The notes beneath the pieces were generated by a model. The model did not search any database. It worked only from the letters and a program-made list of their open reading frames with translations, and was not told the DNA's origin. Shown here piece by piece: positions 44,687 to 53,468 of a stretch of 64,000 nt of DNA (the first letter of the stretch is position 1; each line of letters starts with the position of its first letter). The stretch is from an uncultured Christensenellaceae bacterium (lineage in GTDB: Bacteria; Bacillota; Clostridia; Christensenellales; Borkfalkiaceae), in the NCBI GenBank assembly GCA_910588685.1, contig CAJUPX010000001.1, positions 72,367-136,366 on the forward strand, in the 5' to 3' direction. Position numbers and translations under genes: made by a program.

Positions 44687-45535
44687 TCAAGACGAACGGT
44701 TACAGAGTGTTTGTTTCGTATAATCGAGTTTATTAAGCTTGAGAATGTTACACCCGCGAATTATACAAAGTAACTCTTCATTCGGTAATCTGAGCACCTC
44801 ATCGGGTGTCAAGAGTTTTCTCCGTCCTTGTCCTTCGTTATGTCGGTATTCAGGAATCATCTGAGCGATTGCAATCGTTTTGCGCATCGTCATCGTCGAA
44901 TCTACCTGAATGCTCATTTCCCCGCTTCGGGCTGAGAAATATTCTGCAGTAACATCATCGGTACAACCCAACATCAGTTGTATATCGCAGTTGCCAACAA
45001 TTTCAGCCCAAAGATTGTTTGGATACCGATTCTGCAGTTGTCCAAGACTTTGTACAACGAGCGTAACTCTTATGTCTCTTGAACGGCACACGCTAAGTGA
45101 ACGGGCAAAGTCAGAACCGTCCTCTGCTCCACCAATTCTGCCAACGTTATTGAATTCATCGAGTATCAGGTTTACGGGAACATCGCAACGCCTATTTTCT
45201 CTTGAATCTGCGTACCGAGTCAGTTTTATAAATAAGAACGAAAAGAACAGCGAAGACAAAAATGACATCGTTGTGTCTTGGTCGCTCAGAATTATGTAAT
45301 AGGCGCATTTACGTTTGGCAGGAGCCGTCAGGTCTATATCAGAACTGCTGGTGATTGCCTGAACCGCCTTGTTTTGCAATACCTGTAATCTCGTGCCAAG
45401 ACCAAGAACGATTCCGGAACGAACAGTGTCGCTAGACTGCAAAAATAGATTGAATGGTGCACGCGCCGGATGATTAATCGGCAATTTCTCAAAAAGACTT
45501 GTGAGCTGACGTTGGTTTTTCAAACTGACTTGCAT
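44687..45535 (-). pseudogene. VirD4/TraG coupling-protein fragment
   Basis: 282 residues corresponding to the middle and C-terminal part of type IV coupling proteins: VNLILDEFNNVGRIGG (Walker B), VTLVVQSLGQLQNRY, GNCDIQLMLGCTD, LLTPDEVLRLPNEELLCIIRG and NILKLNKLDYTK. The N-terminal membrane helices and Walker A are missing, and after LDYTK the sequence runs into the surface-protein gene. Both boundaries look like deletion junctions. ATPase function is not expected. Confidence 0.82.
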
Positions 45536-46862
45536 TGTATAAACTTATTGACGACGTTCTTCCGTCGGCTCCTGTTGCTGTTGTTGCTATTTTTCCGCCG
45601 GTAATCTGCGTACCACTTAAAGATTTACCCTTTAAGTTTGGAAGATAATTCCCCAAACTTCTGTCTGCGATACCTCCCGCGATTCCACCAGACTGATTTG
45701 GTGGTCTGTTTGCTACCGATGCAATAGAATCGCCTGTGAGCGTTGCACCATTTTTTGCAGCAAGACCGCCGAACGCTCTTCCGATAAATCCGAGCGGTCC
45801 GCCTGCGCCCATTCTTACTCCGCCTTGCACAACGGCATCACGAACGTATGAGTTACCTTTGAATCTGTCGGTAAACTTGCCTGCAAAACCGGCAAGTCCA
45901 CCAGCTGCCCCTATAGGGCCGCCACCGCCGCCACGGAACATACTTCCTGCATTACGGAATCCGCCGAGTCCACCCATAACAACACGAGACGCAACCAGCA
46001 TTTCCATACCGAGCCCCGCGCCTGTCTGGGCAACGTTTAATCCGATCGATGCAAGATACGAGTCAAAACGTTGCGCTACTTTTAAAAATGCTAATGCACA
46101 AAATAGCCATAAGAACACGCTGCCGTGTCCGTTTGATAAAGCTCCACCGGAACCCAAGTATTGTCCAACTGAACTGTTAAAAGCTCGCAAGAACCAAACG
46201 TTCATTACAAGTAGCAGTAACTGTGAACCTACCATTCGGCACCACGACCTGAAGACTTGACTCGTATCCTTAGATGCGCCCAACGCATAAGCCAAAGGCG
46301 ATGTATAGCAAAGAACACCGACAACAACATACCGCTCAACGACCTCGAGCAAGAGTTTGAAGTAATTCCATCCTAATGCAATCATGAGAATTATTACAAG
46401 CAATGAACCGACTATCGATGTACCAGCTGCGACCGAAATAAGACCGCTTCGTAATACCGATTCTATCCCCGCAAAAGTAAAGTCTTCCGCTCCCATCGTT
46501 ACATCCATTAACGCAGTATAAGGCGCACGCGCTATCTTTAATACATATAAGAACACCGGTTTTGCAAAACCAATAAGCAAAGCAAAAACAACTGCACGCA
46601 TCAAAAGCGTAAGCGGATTTTCTGCTTCCGTTATAGGACCGCCAAATGCTCGGAACATTTTCCAGATTGTTATCAAGAATAAAAGCGCCCACGCAGTAAA
46701 CTGAATTATCGTGAACGCTTTAGATACAAACGGAAAATATTCTTCCATAGCGGTCATATCCGTGCCAAGTGCTCCGAGAAACAAACCTGAAACAGCGTCC
46801 ATAAGTTTTGTCACGACACTACTTACCCAACCGACTATTCCATCAAATATCCAGTCTAACAT
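45489..46862 (-). CDS. VirB6/TrbL-like conjugation membrane protein, 3' end rearranged
   Basis: 457 residues. About six membrane helices (residues 5-260), with the LPxxxxAF-less clostridial type (Tn1549-group CD411-like) pattern: MLDWIFDGIVGWVSSVV, ITEAENPLTLLMRAVVFALLIGFAKP, GVLCYTSPLAYALGASKDTSQVFRSWCRM. The C-terminal half is Gly/Ala-rich. The last residues (ASQFEKPTSAHKSF) depart from what I expect of the family after FEKP, where the VirD4 fragment begins; the genes overlap by 47 bases. Forms part of a type IV secretion channel. Confidence 0.82.
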   Translation of the reverse strand: MLDWIFDGIVGWVSSVVTKLMDAVSGLFLGALGTDMTAMEEYFPFVSKAFTIIQFTAWALLFLITIWKMFRAFGGPITEAENPLTLLMRAVVFALLIGFAKPVFLYVLKIARAPYTALMDVTMGAEDFTFAGIESVLRSGLISVAAGTSIVGSLLVIILMIALGWNYFKLLLEVVERYVVVGVLCYTSPLAYALGASKDTSQVFRSWCRMVGSQLLLLVMNVWFLRAFNSSVGQYLGSGGALSNGHGSVFLWLFCALAFLKVAQRFDSYLASIGLNVAQTGAGLGMEMLVASRVVMGGLGGFRNAGSMFRGGGGGPIGAAGGLAGFAGKFTDRFKGNSYVRDAVVQGGVRMGAGGPLGFIGRAFGGLAAKNGATLTGDSIASVANRPPNQSGGIAGGIADRSLGNYLPNLKGKSLSGTQITGGKIATTATGADGRTSSISLYNASQFEKPTSAHKSF

Positions 46863-46865
46863 ATT

Positions 46866-47429
46866 TTAATCACCTCCTAATAAATTTTTGTCGTTACCCC
46901 AACAATCCCATCCTTGCGTCTTCTGTCTTGCGAACAATTCAATTCGTGGCAAATCGCCAAATAACTGCACTATCCTATCTCTTATAACGGGCGGCTTGAC
47001 GGAGTGTCCCAAACGTGGATGCATTACGATTTGCCGTACCGTTTTATCCACGCTTTTAATATGTCCGCGCATTGCAAGTAAACAAATCTCTGCATTGGAC
47101 TTCGTATAACTGCCCATACCAGCAAGCGGCTCGCCGTTCTTTTTAGTTTTTACCCAGACAAATGCACAGGTTTTGTATTTAAATCCCCACGCTCTCAATA
47201 CAGTTATCGCATCAGGTAAACACGGCATCGTTGTCCACAGAAACAACGCGCAATTTTTATCAGCGATTCGACGAATATCCAATTTACCAATCTCTTCCGT
47301 TGTCATAGTAGGATAATGTTTTTCTGGAGCGAAATGACCGCCGTCCTTCCCTTTACCCCATAAATATGCCCATGGCGGATCAGCATAAATAATGTGGTAT
47401 TTTTTTTGAGTTACATAAATGTCTTCCAT
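46866..47429 (-). CDS. MT-A70 family adenine methyltransferase
   Basis: 187 residues. YHIIYADPPWAYLWGKG carries the DPPW catalytic motif of MT-A70/N6-adenine methyltransferases; EKHYPTMTTEEIGKL, LFLWTT and SVKPPVIRDRIVQLFGDLPRIELFARQ complete the family. These occur in Tn1549-like conjugative modules between the pilin-like and VirB6-like genes, as here; they may modify element DNA. It overlaps the pilin gene by one base and ends three bases before the VirB6-like gene. Confidence 0.9.
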   Translation of the reverse strand: MEDIYVTQKKYHIIYADPPWAYLWGKGKDGGHFAPEKHYPTMTTEEIGKLDIRRIADKNCALFLWTTMPCLPDAITVLRAWGFKYKTCAFVWVKTKKNGEPLAGMGSYTKSNAEICLLAMRGHIKSVDKTVRQIVMHPRLGHSVKPPVIRDRIVQLFGDLPRIELFARQKTQGWDCWGNDKNLLGGD

Positions 47430-47794
47430 TAGCCACCATAATTGCCGCCAATAATTAACGGCTGAATGTATGCAACAATGAAACCAAGCGAATTAAGAAT
47501 TATCCACGTGATTACAATGCGTTTAAGCCACGCTGTTGCTTCATCTACCGCTTTTTGGTTGCGCGATACAAGTCGTACAATTAGTGCAACTGCCGCCATC
47601 GTTACTGCCACGATTGTACTGATTGCCACAATCTGTCCGTAAAAATCACGCATAATTGCACTAAACCTGTCCCAAATTGTTTCAGATTCTGCAGCAAATA
47701 CTGGCTGCATAACAACAATCATTGCTGACACAAATGCGATAATCGTCCAGTAAACCGTCAACATACTTTTGCGTCCTCTCTCCTGTTTCAACAT
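47429..47794 (-). CDS. VirB2/TrbC-like (Maff2-type) conjugation membrane protein
   Basis: About 121 residues. Signal-like helix (LTVYWTIIAFVSAMIVVMQPVFA), then two more helices (VAISTIVAVTMAAVALIVRLV; IVITWIILNSLGFIVAYIQPLI). Size and position match the small membrane protein preceding MT-A70 and VirB6 genes in Tn1549-like elements. Start ATG 47,794 chosen because AAGGAGG lies eight bases upstream; the frame is open to 47,893 through a hairpin. Confidence 0.78.
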   Translation of the reverse strand: MLKQERGRKSMLTVYWTIIAFVSAMIVVMQPVFAAESETIWDRFSAIMRDFYGQIVAISTIVAVTMAAVALIVRLVSRNQKAVDEATAWLKRIVITWIILNSLGFIVAYIQPLIIGGNYGG

Positions 47795-47825
47795 AGGCAC
47801 TACCTCCTTATTTAATTTTTGCAAC

Positions 47826-47864
47826 AAAAAAACCGTTTGAACTATTTTGTCCAAACGGCTTTTT
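47826..47864 (-). terminator. Hairpin just upstream of the pilin-like gene
   Basis: CCGTTTG...CAAACGG with a seven-T run on the reverse strand, so it could stop reverse transcripts before the conjugation genes. Its position before a gene suggests a deletion joint or an attenuator. Confidence 0.65.
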
Positions 47865-48086
47865 GAACTGCCTTCACTATTCGACGCTAACATAATAACA
47901 CATTGTCATTTGCAAGTCATCCGCTTTTTTCTGCCAACTTATTGCCAAATATGTGCCATTTTATCGTCTTGTTTTTTTACCATATAAATTAATATTTTGG
48001 AAATTGTTTAACACGCTTAAAATAAATTTATTACAGTGTACAATAAGTTTTATGTTATACAATCACCACACCTCTAATTTTATAAT

Positions 48087-48554
48087 TTAAAAATATTCTA
48101 TACTTTCTAAAAATGCCTTAATTGTTGGCAATTCTATTGCTTCTCGTATAGATTGTATATTTCCATATTTGGATATAGACAAACTTATATCTATGTCAAT
48201 CTGTGTTTCTCCATATCTATTCTTTTTAAAGTCATACATTTCTTCATAATGCTCGACTTTGGCAACCTCATCTCTGTAATAGAGCCCAATTCCCTCACAG
48301 GCACCTCGTTTAATCGGAATGAAATCATCCATCTTAATCAAATTGCTGTTGGCATCAATAATTTCTTGCGTTTCTTTTTTCGCACAACAACCATGATTGT
48401 GAAAATAAATCATAATTATCAGCCCGTCAATAGATGCTAATTCCAATCTTTTACTACCAAACTTAACAGCTGAACTAACATTTAAATAAAACCCTTCTGG
48501 CAAAGAAAAAGAGTAATTTGACCCATAAAATTTACCGTTTTTTATTTTTAACAT
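48087..48554 (-). CDS. Hypothetical cargo protein
   Basis: About 155 residues, not recognised. Begins MLKIKNGKFYGSNYSFSLPEGF; the alternating strand pattern (SLPEGFYLNVSS, DGLIIMIYFHNHGC) suggests a soluble beta-rich fold. The frame extends to 48,593 but without a better ribosome-binding site. AT-rich. The 190-base gap before it (47,894-48,086) shows no gene. Confidence 0.5.
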   Translation of the reverse strand: MLKIKNGKFYGSNYSFSLPEGFYLNVSSAVKFGSKRLELASIDGLIIMIYFHNHGCCAKKETQEIIDANSNLIKMDDFIPIKRGACEGIGLYYRDEVAKVEHYEEMYDFKKNRYGETQIDIDISLSISKYGNIQSIREAIELPTIKAFLESIEYF

Positions 48555-48612
48555 AATGTGTCCTTTAGAAACAATACCAACAGCGCAACACAAGTTGCTT
48601 CATTTTTTATCC

Positions 48613-49425
48613 TTACTTCATATAATGAAAATACATATCTTTAAACTTATAAGTTACATAATGAAAACTTTCAGCCAAATTATCATCTATTACCTTGAGC
48701 AAAAAGTGCAACTCATAGTCTTGTTTAACTTTATATAATTCAAATAACGAAATTTCAGTATTTTGGGGATCAATTTCTTCTTCTAATGTTTCAACTTCCG
48801 ACAAAACGATTGTATTCTCTCCATCCAATTCAATATAAAGGTCATTACCTTTTTTACATACATTCGTAATATATGTCTCGTCGAATAACTCTTCTATTGA
48901 ATAAATGTAGCTGTGTTTTTCAAACTGGTTTTTAATTGTTAACCCAACAGAAGCTTTTAATGAACTTTTTAGGCTTCTTTCCAATATTTTATAGGCATCA
49001 TTAATTTTGATTTTCGTATAACTTTGAATGGCATTTTTAACTTTTTGATCAGCATAGCCAATGGCAAGTAGTCGCTTATCTTTTACCTTACTTAATATTT
49101 CTTCTGGCAAATACTGAATAAGTCTTAATCTATTTACATATTGTGACAAAAAATCATTTTCAGGCGAATGCATTTCTTTCTCAAAAGCATTTTCGTCGTA
49201 GCCCATAAAGAATGTAAATGTAGCTGGCATTATCAAAAATTTTAGTTCATTTTCTTTATCAGACATATTGAATTGGGTTCTTACAATCCTCATATCTGAA
49301 TTTTCAATACCTTCATCCCCATTCAAAAAAAATATGGGCATTGTTCTCTTTTCCACTGAATTCAACGCACACTGTATTTCTTGAAAATCAATGTTATTTC
49401 TTAATTCTTTTGTTAAAATTTTCAT
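48613..49425 (-). CDS. DUF4085-like cargo protein
   Basis: 270 residues. MKILTKELRNNIDFQEI at the start and QYLPEEILSKVKDKRLLAIGYADQKVKNAIQSY in the middle match DUF4085 as I remember it; function unknown. No transmembrane helix. Upstream GAGG-like site. It is followed 19 bases later by the 155-residue gene. Confidence 0.6.
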   Translation of the reverse strand: MKILTKELRNNIDFQEIQCALNSVEKRTMPIFFLNGDEGIENSDMRIVRTQFNMSDKENELKFLIMPATFTFFMGYDENAFEKEMHSPENDFLSQYVNRLRLIQYLPEEILSKVKDKRLLAIGYADQKVKNAIQSYTKIKINDAYKILERSLKSSLKASVGLTIKNQFEKHSYIYSIEELFDETYITNVCKKGNDLYIELDGENTIVLSEVETLEEEIDPQNTEISLFELYKVKQDYELHFLLKVIDDNLAESFHYVTYKFKDMYFHYMK

Positions 49426-49457
49426 TTATCGCCTCTTTTCATTTTAATTTTAGTTAT

Positions 49458-49919
49458 TTAAATTAACCAACCGTCAATCACATTTATGATTGGCTTTTTT
49501 CTTTTGTAAGCATATTCACAAGCCATATAAGCACCGCCGCAATGAGTTATAACTCCCGCAACAATAAAATCGACTGCATCAACCAAACATTTATTGGTTT
49601 CGATGATAGCAAGCCGCTTGGGAACACTTCTCTCTAACAAATAAACACTATCATCAAAATATTTTGGCAAAGTAATTCCATCGTTTTCATTCATTGATCC
49701 AGGAATATATGATAGTACCATAGTGTTTTTAATATGCGGATATCTGTCTTTCAATTCATATATCAATGAACTACAATAAAGGTCAAAATCACCGCGAAAT
49801 CCAGAATAAAATTGGGTAACATCCTTATTCTCTATTAGGTCTATAATGATATGTAACAGTTTTTCTCTATACTGTTCCATTATCATATTTCTATGTCCAA
49901 AAAATGCGCAAGATTTCAT
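49458..49919 (-). CDS. SLOG-family (YpsA/DUF1273-like) nucleotide-binding protein
   Basis: 153 residues. SCAFFGHRNMIMEQYREKLLHIIIDLIE is the family's opening (FxGHR), and DFIVAGVITHCGGAYMACEYAYKRKKPIINV its C-terminal GGA motif. SLOG proteins bind nucleotide-derived ligands and several serve in defence or signalling, but many, including this one, have no assigned role. Start at the third codon of an open frame from 49,925. Confidence 0.72.
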   Translation of the reverse strand: MKSCAFFGHRNMIMEQYREKLLHIIIDLIENKDVTQFYSGFRGDFDLYCSSLIYELKDRYPHIKNTMVLSYIPGSMNENDGITLPKYFDDSVYLLERSVPKRLAIIETNKCLVDAVDFIVAGVITHCGGAYMACEYAYKRKKPIINVIDGWLI

Positions 49920-49935
49920 AAGCAATTATTTTGTA

Positions 49936-49957
49936 GTCAATAATGAAAAATATTGAC
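49936..49957. promoter_or_regulatory. Operator-like dyad in divergent region
   Basis: GTCAATA and its inverse TATTGAC, eight bases apart; an additional GTCAA half-site lies near 49,992. Placed between the SLOG gene and the double-HTH regulator, which may bind it. Confidence 0.5.
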
Positions 49958-50045
49958 CAAATGGAGAACAAGATTACTTTATCATAAATTTTAGTCAACA
50001 GAATGATATTTTGATTAAATTGATAAAATTGTTTCAGGCAAGTTT

Positions 50046-50528
50046 ATGGCTAAGAATCCGGAAAACAGTAATAATGTTTCAGAAAAATTTCAAAATAGAA
50101 TCAAACAAATTGTCGATGAACAAGAATTTGACAAAAAAGATTTTCCAAAATTCGTTGATGTCAGTCCAGCAGTAATTATACGAGCTACAAAATATGGAAT
50201 AATTCCAAGTTTAAAATCTCTTATAAAAATTGCCGATAAGGTTAATGTTTCGTTATCTTATTTATTAGGCGAAACAGACAACAATGAATTTTATAAATCA
50301 GAACACCCCACTAACTTTCATATTAGGTTACAAGAATTAGCAAATGAACGAGGCGAGAAATACTCAGCTATTTCAAACAAAATGCCTTTTGCTTACAATT
50401 CAATTTACGAATGGATTAGGACGGGGTGTTTACCATCCATTGATTATCTTAAACCACTGGCAGAATATTTTAAAGTGTCTATTGATTATTTACTTGGCAG
50501 AACCGACGACAGAAATTTATATAAATAA
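50046..50528 (+). CDS. Double-HTH XRE regulator
   Basis: 160 residues with two HTH_3-like domains (about 15-75 and 90-150), each ending in a VSxxYLLG motif (VNVSLSYLLGETDN; FKVSIDYLLGRTDD). The first domain is more degenerate. Likely controls element genes. A GATAAAAT lies upstream. Its stop abuts the 3' end of the RNA gene on the other strand. Confidence 0.82.
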   Translation: MAKNPENSNNVSEKFQNRIKQIVDEQEFDKKDFPKFVDVSPAVIIRATKYGIIPSLKSLIKIADKVNVSLSYLLGETDNNEFYKSEHPTNFHIRLQELANERGEKYSAISNKMPFAYNSIYEWIRTGCLPSIDYLKPLAEYFKVSIDYLLGRTDDRNLYK

Positions 50529-50720
50529 AAAATGCCGTCCTTTTCGCAAGAACGGCACTGCAGTATACCGTTCCATGGTTGCGACGCCAATAAACCTTTT
50601 TCCGTAGAAAGCAGTTTGGAACCGGTATTACTACCAATGTTTGACAACTTTCCACGTAAAAATGCACAGACTACCCCCTTGTAGTGGGGAAATTTAAGGT
50701 TTATTATTTAAGACGTCGCA
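50527..50720 (-). ncRNA. Structured RNA gene, about 195 nt, unassigned family
   Basis: On the reverse strand it has a promoter upstream and ends in an intrinsic terminator (50,533-50,557 stem TGCCGT/ACGGCA with T-run). Predicted pairings: 5' TTGCGACG (50,721-50,714) with CGTCGCAA (50,586-50,579); AATAAACCTT (50,705-50,696) with AAGGTTTATT (50,598-50,589); an H-type pseudoknot near 50,673-50,690 (CCCC/GGGG and CTAC/GTAG); ATACC-GTTCCA (about 50,628-50,617) with TGGAAC-GGTAT (50,575-50,565) crossing the first stem, a second pseudoknot. No coding frame. I do not recognise the family. Confidence 0.8.
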
Positions 50721-50725
50721 AGATT

Positions 50726-50754
50726 ATTTTAGCACTTATTAACAAAAATATCAA
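50726..50754 (-). promoter_or_regulatory. Promoter of the structured RNA
   Basis: TTGATA (50,754-50,749), 17-bp spacer, TAAAAT (50,731-50,726); predicted start near 50,719-50,720. Confidence 0.75.
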
Positions 50755-50770
50755 GGATTATTAGAAAAAA

Positions 50771-50801
50771 AGAAAGCCATCACTTAAAGTAATGGCTTTC
50801 T
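50771..50801. terminator. Intrinsic terminator
   Basis: AGAAAGCCAT and its exact inverse, A- and T-runs on both sides. Ends the ArpU-like gene transcript on the reverse strand. Confidence 0.85.
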
Positions 50802-50806
50802 TTTTC

Positions 50807-51409
50807 TTATTCTAACGCATATAGCAAGTCCATCCAAAAATCAACATCTTTATTGGGAGCAGACCATAATCGAATCGACAATACTGAAATTGCTTGTTCA
50901 CGTAGTCTATAATAGTGTCGAGATGATAAATTCAATCTAAAAAGCATCTCATTATGGTTTAATGACTCTGGAGCTATATAAGTTAAATATATTAAATCAT
51001 ACAATCTTTCACCATCATCCGGTTTCTTCTTTAATACTGATAGGGCATCGTTTATTCTATCCAAGACTAATCGAGTTTTTCTAATACTTGCCAATCTATT
51101 TTCAACTTTACGATTGCCCAATGACATTTCTATATCTAATCTATTTATAACATCATCTACTTTCTCGAATGGCTGCTCTAATTCTTCAGCTATGGTATCC
51201 GGAAAACACTCAATCATCCAAGCAATATTTTTATACTGTTTCAAAAGCAATTCAGTATTGTGGTATGCCACTTTCTGTCTTTCCCGCTGTGCTGATCTAA
51301 TTTTCTCGTCATTGATATCCTCATCTCCTATAAAGCCGCGCTTAGTCAATAATCTCAAAATTTTCTCAGTCTGATCTTTTTTTGATTCCATTTGTTGTCC
51401 ATTATTCAT
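50807..51409 (-). CDS. ArpU/RinA-like sigma-related regulator
   Basis: 200 residues. The C-terminal region (DRINDALSVLKKKPDDGERLYDLIYLTYIAPESLNHNEMLFRLNLSSRHYYRLREQAISVLSIRLWSA) resembles ArpU/DUF1492 phage late-gene regulators with a region 4-like HTH. Good AAGGAGA site before the ATG at 51,409. It stands alone between terminators, upstream of the structured RNA. Confidence 0.65.
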   Translation of the reverse strand: MNNGQQMESKKDQTEKILRLLTKRGFIGDEDINDEKIRSAQRERQKVAYHNTELLLKQYKNIAWMIECFPDTIAEELEQPFEKVDDVINRLDIEMSLGNRKVENRLASIRKTRLVLDRINDALSVLKKKPDDGERLYDLIYLTYIAPESLNHNEMLFRLNLSSRHYYRLREQAISVLSIRLWSAPNKDVDFWMDLLYALE

Positions 51410-51501
51410 ATGGCTACTCTCCTTTGGACAATATCGCTTAATGCCGTCCTATAAAGAGCAACGATTGGTAAATCAAAAATCTAATCTAAATTTTAAATAA
51501 A

Positions 51502-51529
51502 AAAGAACAGCCCTCACGACCTGTTCTTT
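51502..51529. terminator. Intrinsic terminator after element rarA
   Basis: AAAGAACAG/CTGTTCTTT stem with A/T flanks just behind the rarA stop. Confidence 0.82.
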
Positions 51530-51534
51530 AAAAA

Positions 51535-52758
51535 TCATTTTTTGTCCTTTGGAAAATAATCTCTATCTTTCAAAGAATTAGGCAGATATTGTTGCTCTAC
51601 ATATCCACCATAATCATGCGGATACTTATATTTCTTACTTGCCGCTGTGTGGTTTCTTAAATAGTCTGGAATATTGTCATCAGGATGATTTTTAGCATCA
51701 TCCATTGCCATATTCATTGCCACAACTACGCGATTTGTCTTAGGGGCTTCACATACTTCAATAATAGCTTGCGTTAAAGCAAGATTACCCTCTGGCATTC
51801 CAAGATTATTAAGCACAAAAAGTGCATTACATGCCGTATTTAAAGCCTTTGCTGAACAACAGTCCTCACTCGCATGAGCTATTGTTCGTCTTGCTAAAAG
51901 TTGTGGCTCACACCCAGCCTCAATCAATCGATTTGCATAATACAAAGCTGCTGTTTTATCACTACCTCGTAAGCTCTTACAGAATGCACTCAAAATATGA
52001 TAAAACAAATCCTCATTCAAACTTAGCGCTTTTTTCTGAAGACATTCCGCTGCAATATCCTTCGTAATAACTATTTCACCGCTTTTGCTTATTGGAGTAG
52101 TTAATGCCCCAACCTCAAGTCCGTTCAATGCGCTACGCACATCTCCTCCACAGGCAGTTGCAAAATATGTCAGGGCATCATCATCAATTTTGATATTAAA
52201 GTCCTTTAATCCACTTGAAGATTCAATTGCTCTAATTAAAGCCTTCTTAATATCCTCTATACCAACCAACTTAAACTCAAATAAAGTACACCGACTTACT
52301 ATTGCTCGTGTCATACTATAATTCGGAGATTCCGTAGTTGAACCAATCAAGACAATTTCACCAGATTCTAGTACCGCTAAAAGTGAGTCACTCTGAGTTT
52401 TACTCCATCTATGACATTCATCTAAAAGTAAATAAGTCTTCCTTCCATACATATGAAAGGTCTTCTTAGCTTCTTCAATAACAGCTTTTACATCTGCAAC
52501 ACCACTTGATATGGCATTTAGCATAACAAAATTACTATCTGTACTTTCAGCAATAATTCTCGCTAGTGTAGTTTTCCCTGTCCCTGGCGGTCCATAAAAA
52601 ATACAGCTTGGTACTTTTTTGGCTTGTATGAGACGGCGAAGAAGTTTACCCTCACCAAGTATATGACGTTGCCCCACAAAATCATCCAAACTTGTCGGAC
52701 GCATTTTTTCAGCCAACGGCTTTAAATGATTATGCAAATTTGTAAACAAGTCATCCAT
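51535..52758 (-). CDS. rarA: Element-borne full-length RarA/MgsA AAA+ ATPase
   Basis: 407 residues, normal for the family. Walker A YGPPGTGKTTLARI, Walker B LLLDECHRWSKTQSD, sensor 1 LIGSTTES, lid GGDVRSALNGLE, and the tetramer domain with YKYPHDYGGYVEQQYLPNSLKDR. It is clearly diverged from the host gene split by this element (LLAVLESGEIV here against host LLPAIEQGTII), and lacks the host att core at that place. AT-rich codons. Starts eight bases inside the winged-helix gene stop; same strand as host rarA, just inside the junction, so it may use the host promoter and replace the lost function (inference). Confidence 0.95.
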   Translation of the reverse strand: MDDLFTNLHNHLKPLAEKMRPTSLDDFVGQRHILGEGKLLRRLIQAKKVPSCIFYGPPGTGKTTLARIIAESTDSNFVMLNAISSGVADVKAVIEEAKKTFHMYGRKTYLLLDECHRWSKTQSDSLLAVLESGEIVLIGSTTESPNYSMTRAIVSRCTLFEFKLVGIEDIKKALIRAIESSSGLKDFNIKIDDDALTYFATACGGDVRSALNGLEVGALTTPISKSGEIVITKDIAAECLQKKALSLNEDLFYHILSAFCKSLRGSDKTAALYYANRLIEAGCEPQLLARRTIAHASEDCCSAKALNTACNALFVLNNLGMPEGNLALTQAIIEVCEAPKTNRVVVAMNMAMDDAKNHPDDNIPDYLRNHTAASKKYKYPHDYGGYVEQQYLPNSLKDRDYFPKDKK

Positions 52759-53455
52759 TTTTGACTAACTTCCTATGTATAATATGATTTCCTATTCTTG
52801 TGCTTTTTGTGTAAACTAATTTACCTTCAGCAATAATTGGATTCAATACTTTGTAAAGCAACTCTTGCCCTACAGCAAAATAATCTTCTATTTCCTTTTT
52901 GCTTCGCGGTGTCTCACAGTACGTCAATATCTCTTCTTCTGTAAAAGCCGGATAATCAACATTTGACTCGGACACTACGTATTTTTGCATTTTATATAGC
53001 GGATTATGCGGATAAATTAACTTTATTTTACCTTGATCAATAAGCGGCTGAACCGCCCTCTTTCTTACAATATCATATCCCGCCAATCCAATGTGTTCCT
53101 TGATTTCTCCTAGGGAACGCGGTACTTTACAAAATTCCAAAGTCATCTTTTCCAACTCTAAATGCCTTTCAGTCTTGGAGAGCTGGTCAATCAATTCTTG
53201 CATTTCTGGCGTAATCTCTATATCCGCCCTTAAGTATCTTTGCAAATTGCTTTTTGGCGATTCAGGATAAACAAACTTCAATTTTCCTTCTTTCAATAAC
53301 GGTTTAGTAAATCTACCTTGTACCATCTTTTTGTCTTTTAACCCTAAAAAATCTTTCAATTCAGAGATACTTCTTGGTATAACACAATAATCCAATAATT
53401 CATTTTCAATCGTCAAACCGGTTTTCTTGTTGACGGTTTTTAGCGATTTATACAT
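52751..53455 (-). CDS. Protein of three winged-helix-like repeats
   Basis: About 234 residues from the ATG at 53,455 (14 bases after the rarA-5' stop; open to a TTG at 53,515). Three similar segments of ~55 residues: CVIPRSISELKDFLGLK ... PLLKEGKLKFVYPESPKS, CKVPRSLGEIKEHIGLA ... PLIDQGKIKLIYPHNP, and CETPRSKKEIEDYFAV ... PIIAEGKLVYTKS. Such motifs end some ATP-dependent DNA-helicase-like and Fic-like proteins; a DNA-binding role is likely but not known. It overlaps the element rarA by eight bases, indicating cooperation or co-expression. Confidence 0.7.
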   Translation of the reverse strand: MYKSLKTVNKKTGLTIENELLDYCVIPRSISELKDFLGLKDKKMVQGRFTKPLLKEGKLKFVYPESPKSNLQRYLRADIEITPEMQELIDQLSKTERHLELEKMTLEFCKVPRSLGEIKEHIGLAGYDIVRKRAVQPLIDQGKIKLIYPHNPLYKMQKYVVSESNVDYPAFTEEEILTYCETPRSKKEIEDYFAVGQELLYKVLNPIIAEGKLVYTKSTRIGNHIIHRKLVKNG

Positions 53456-53468
53456 ATTTAAAGGTATA

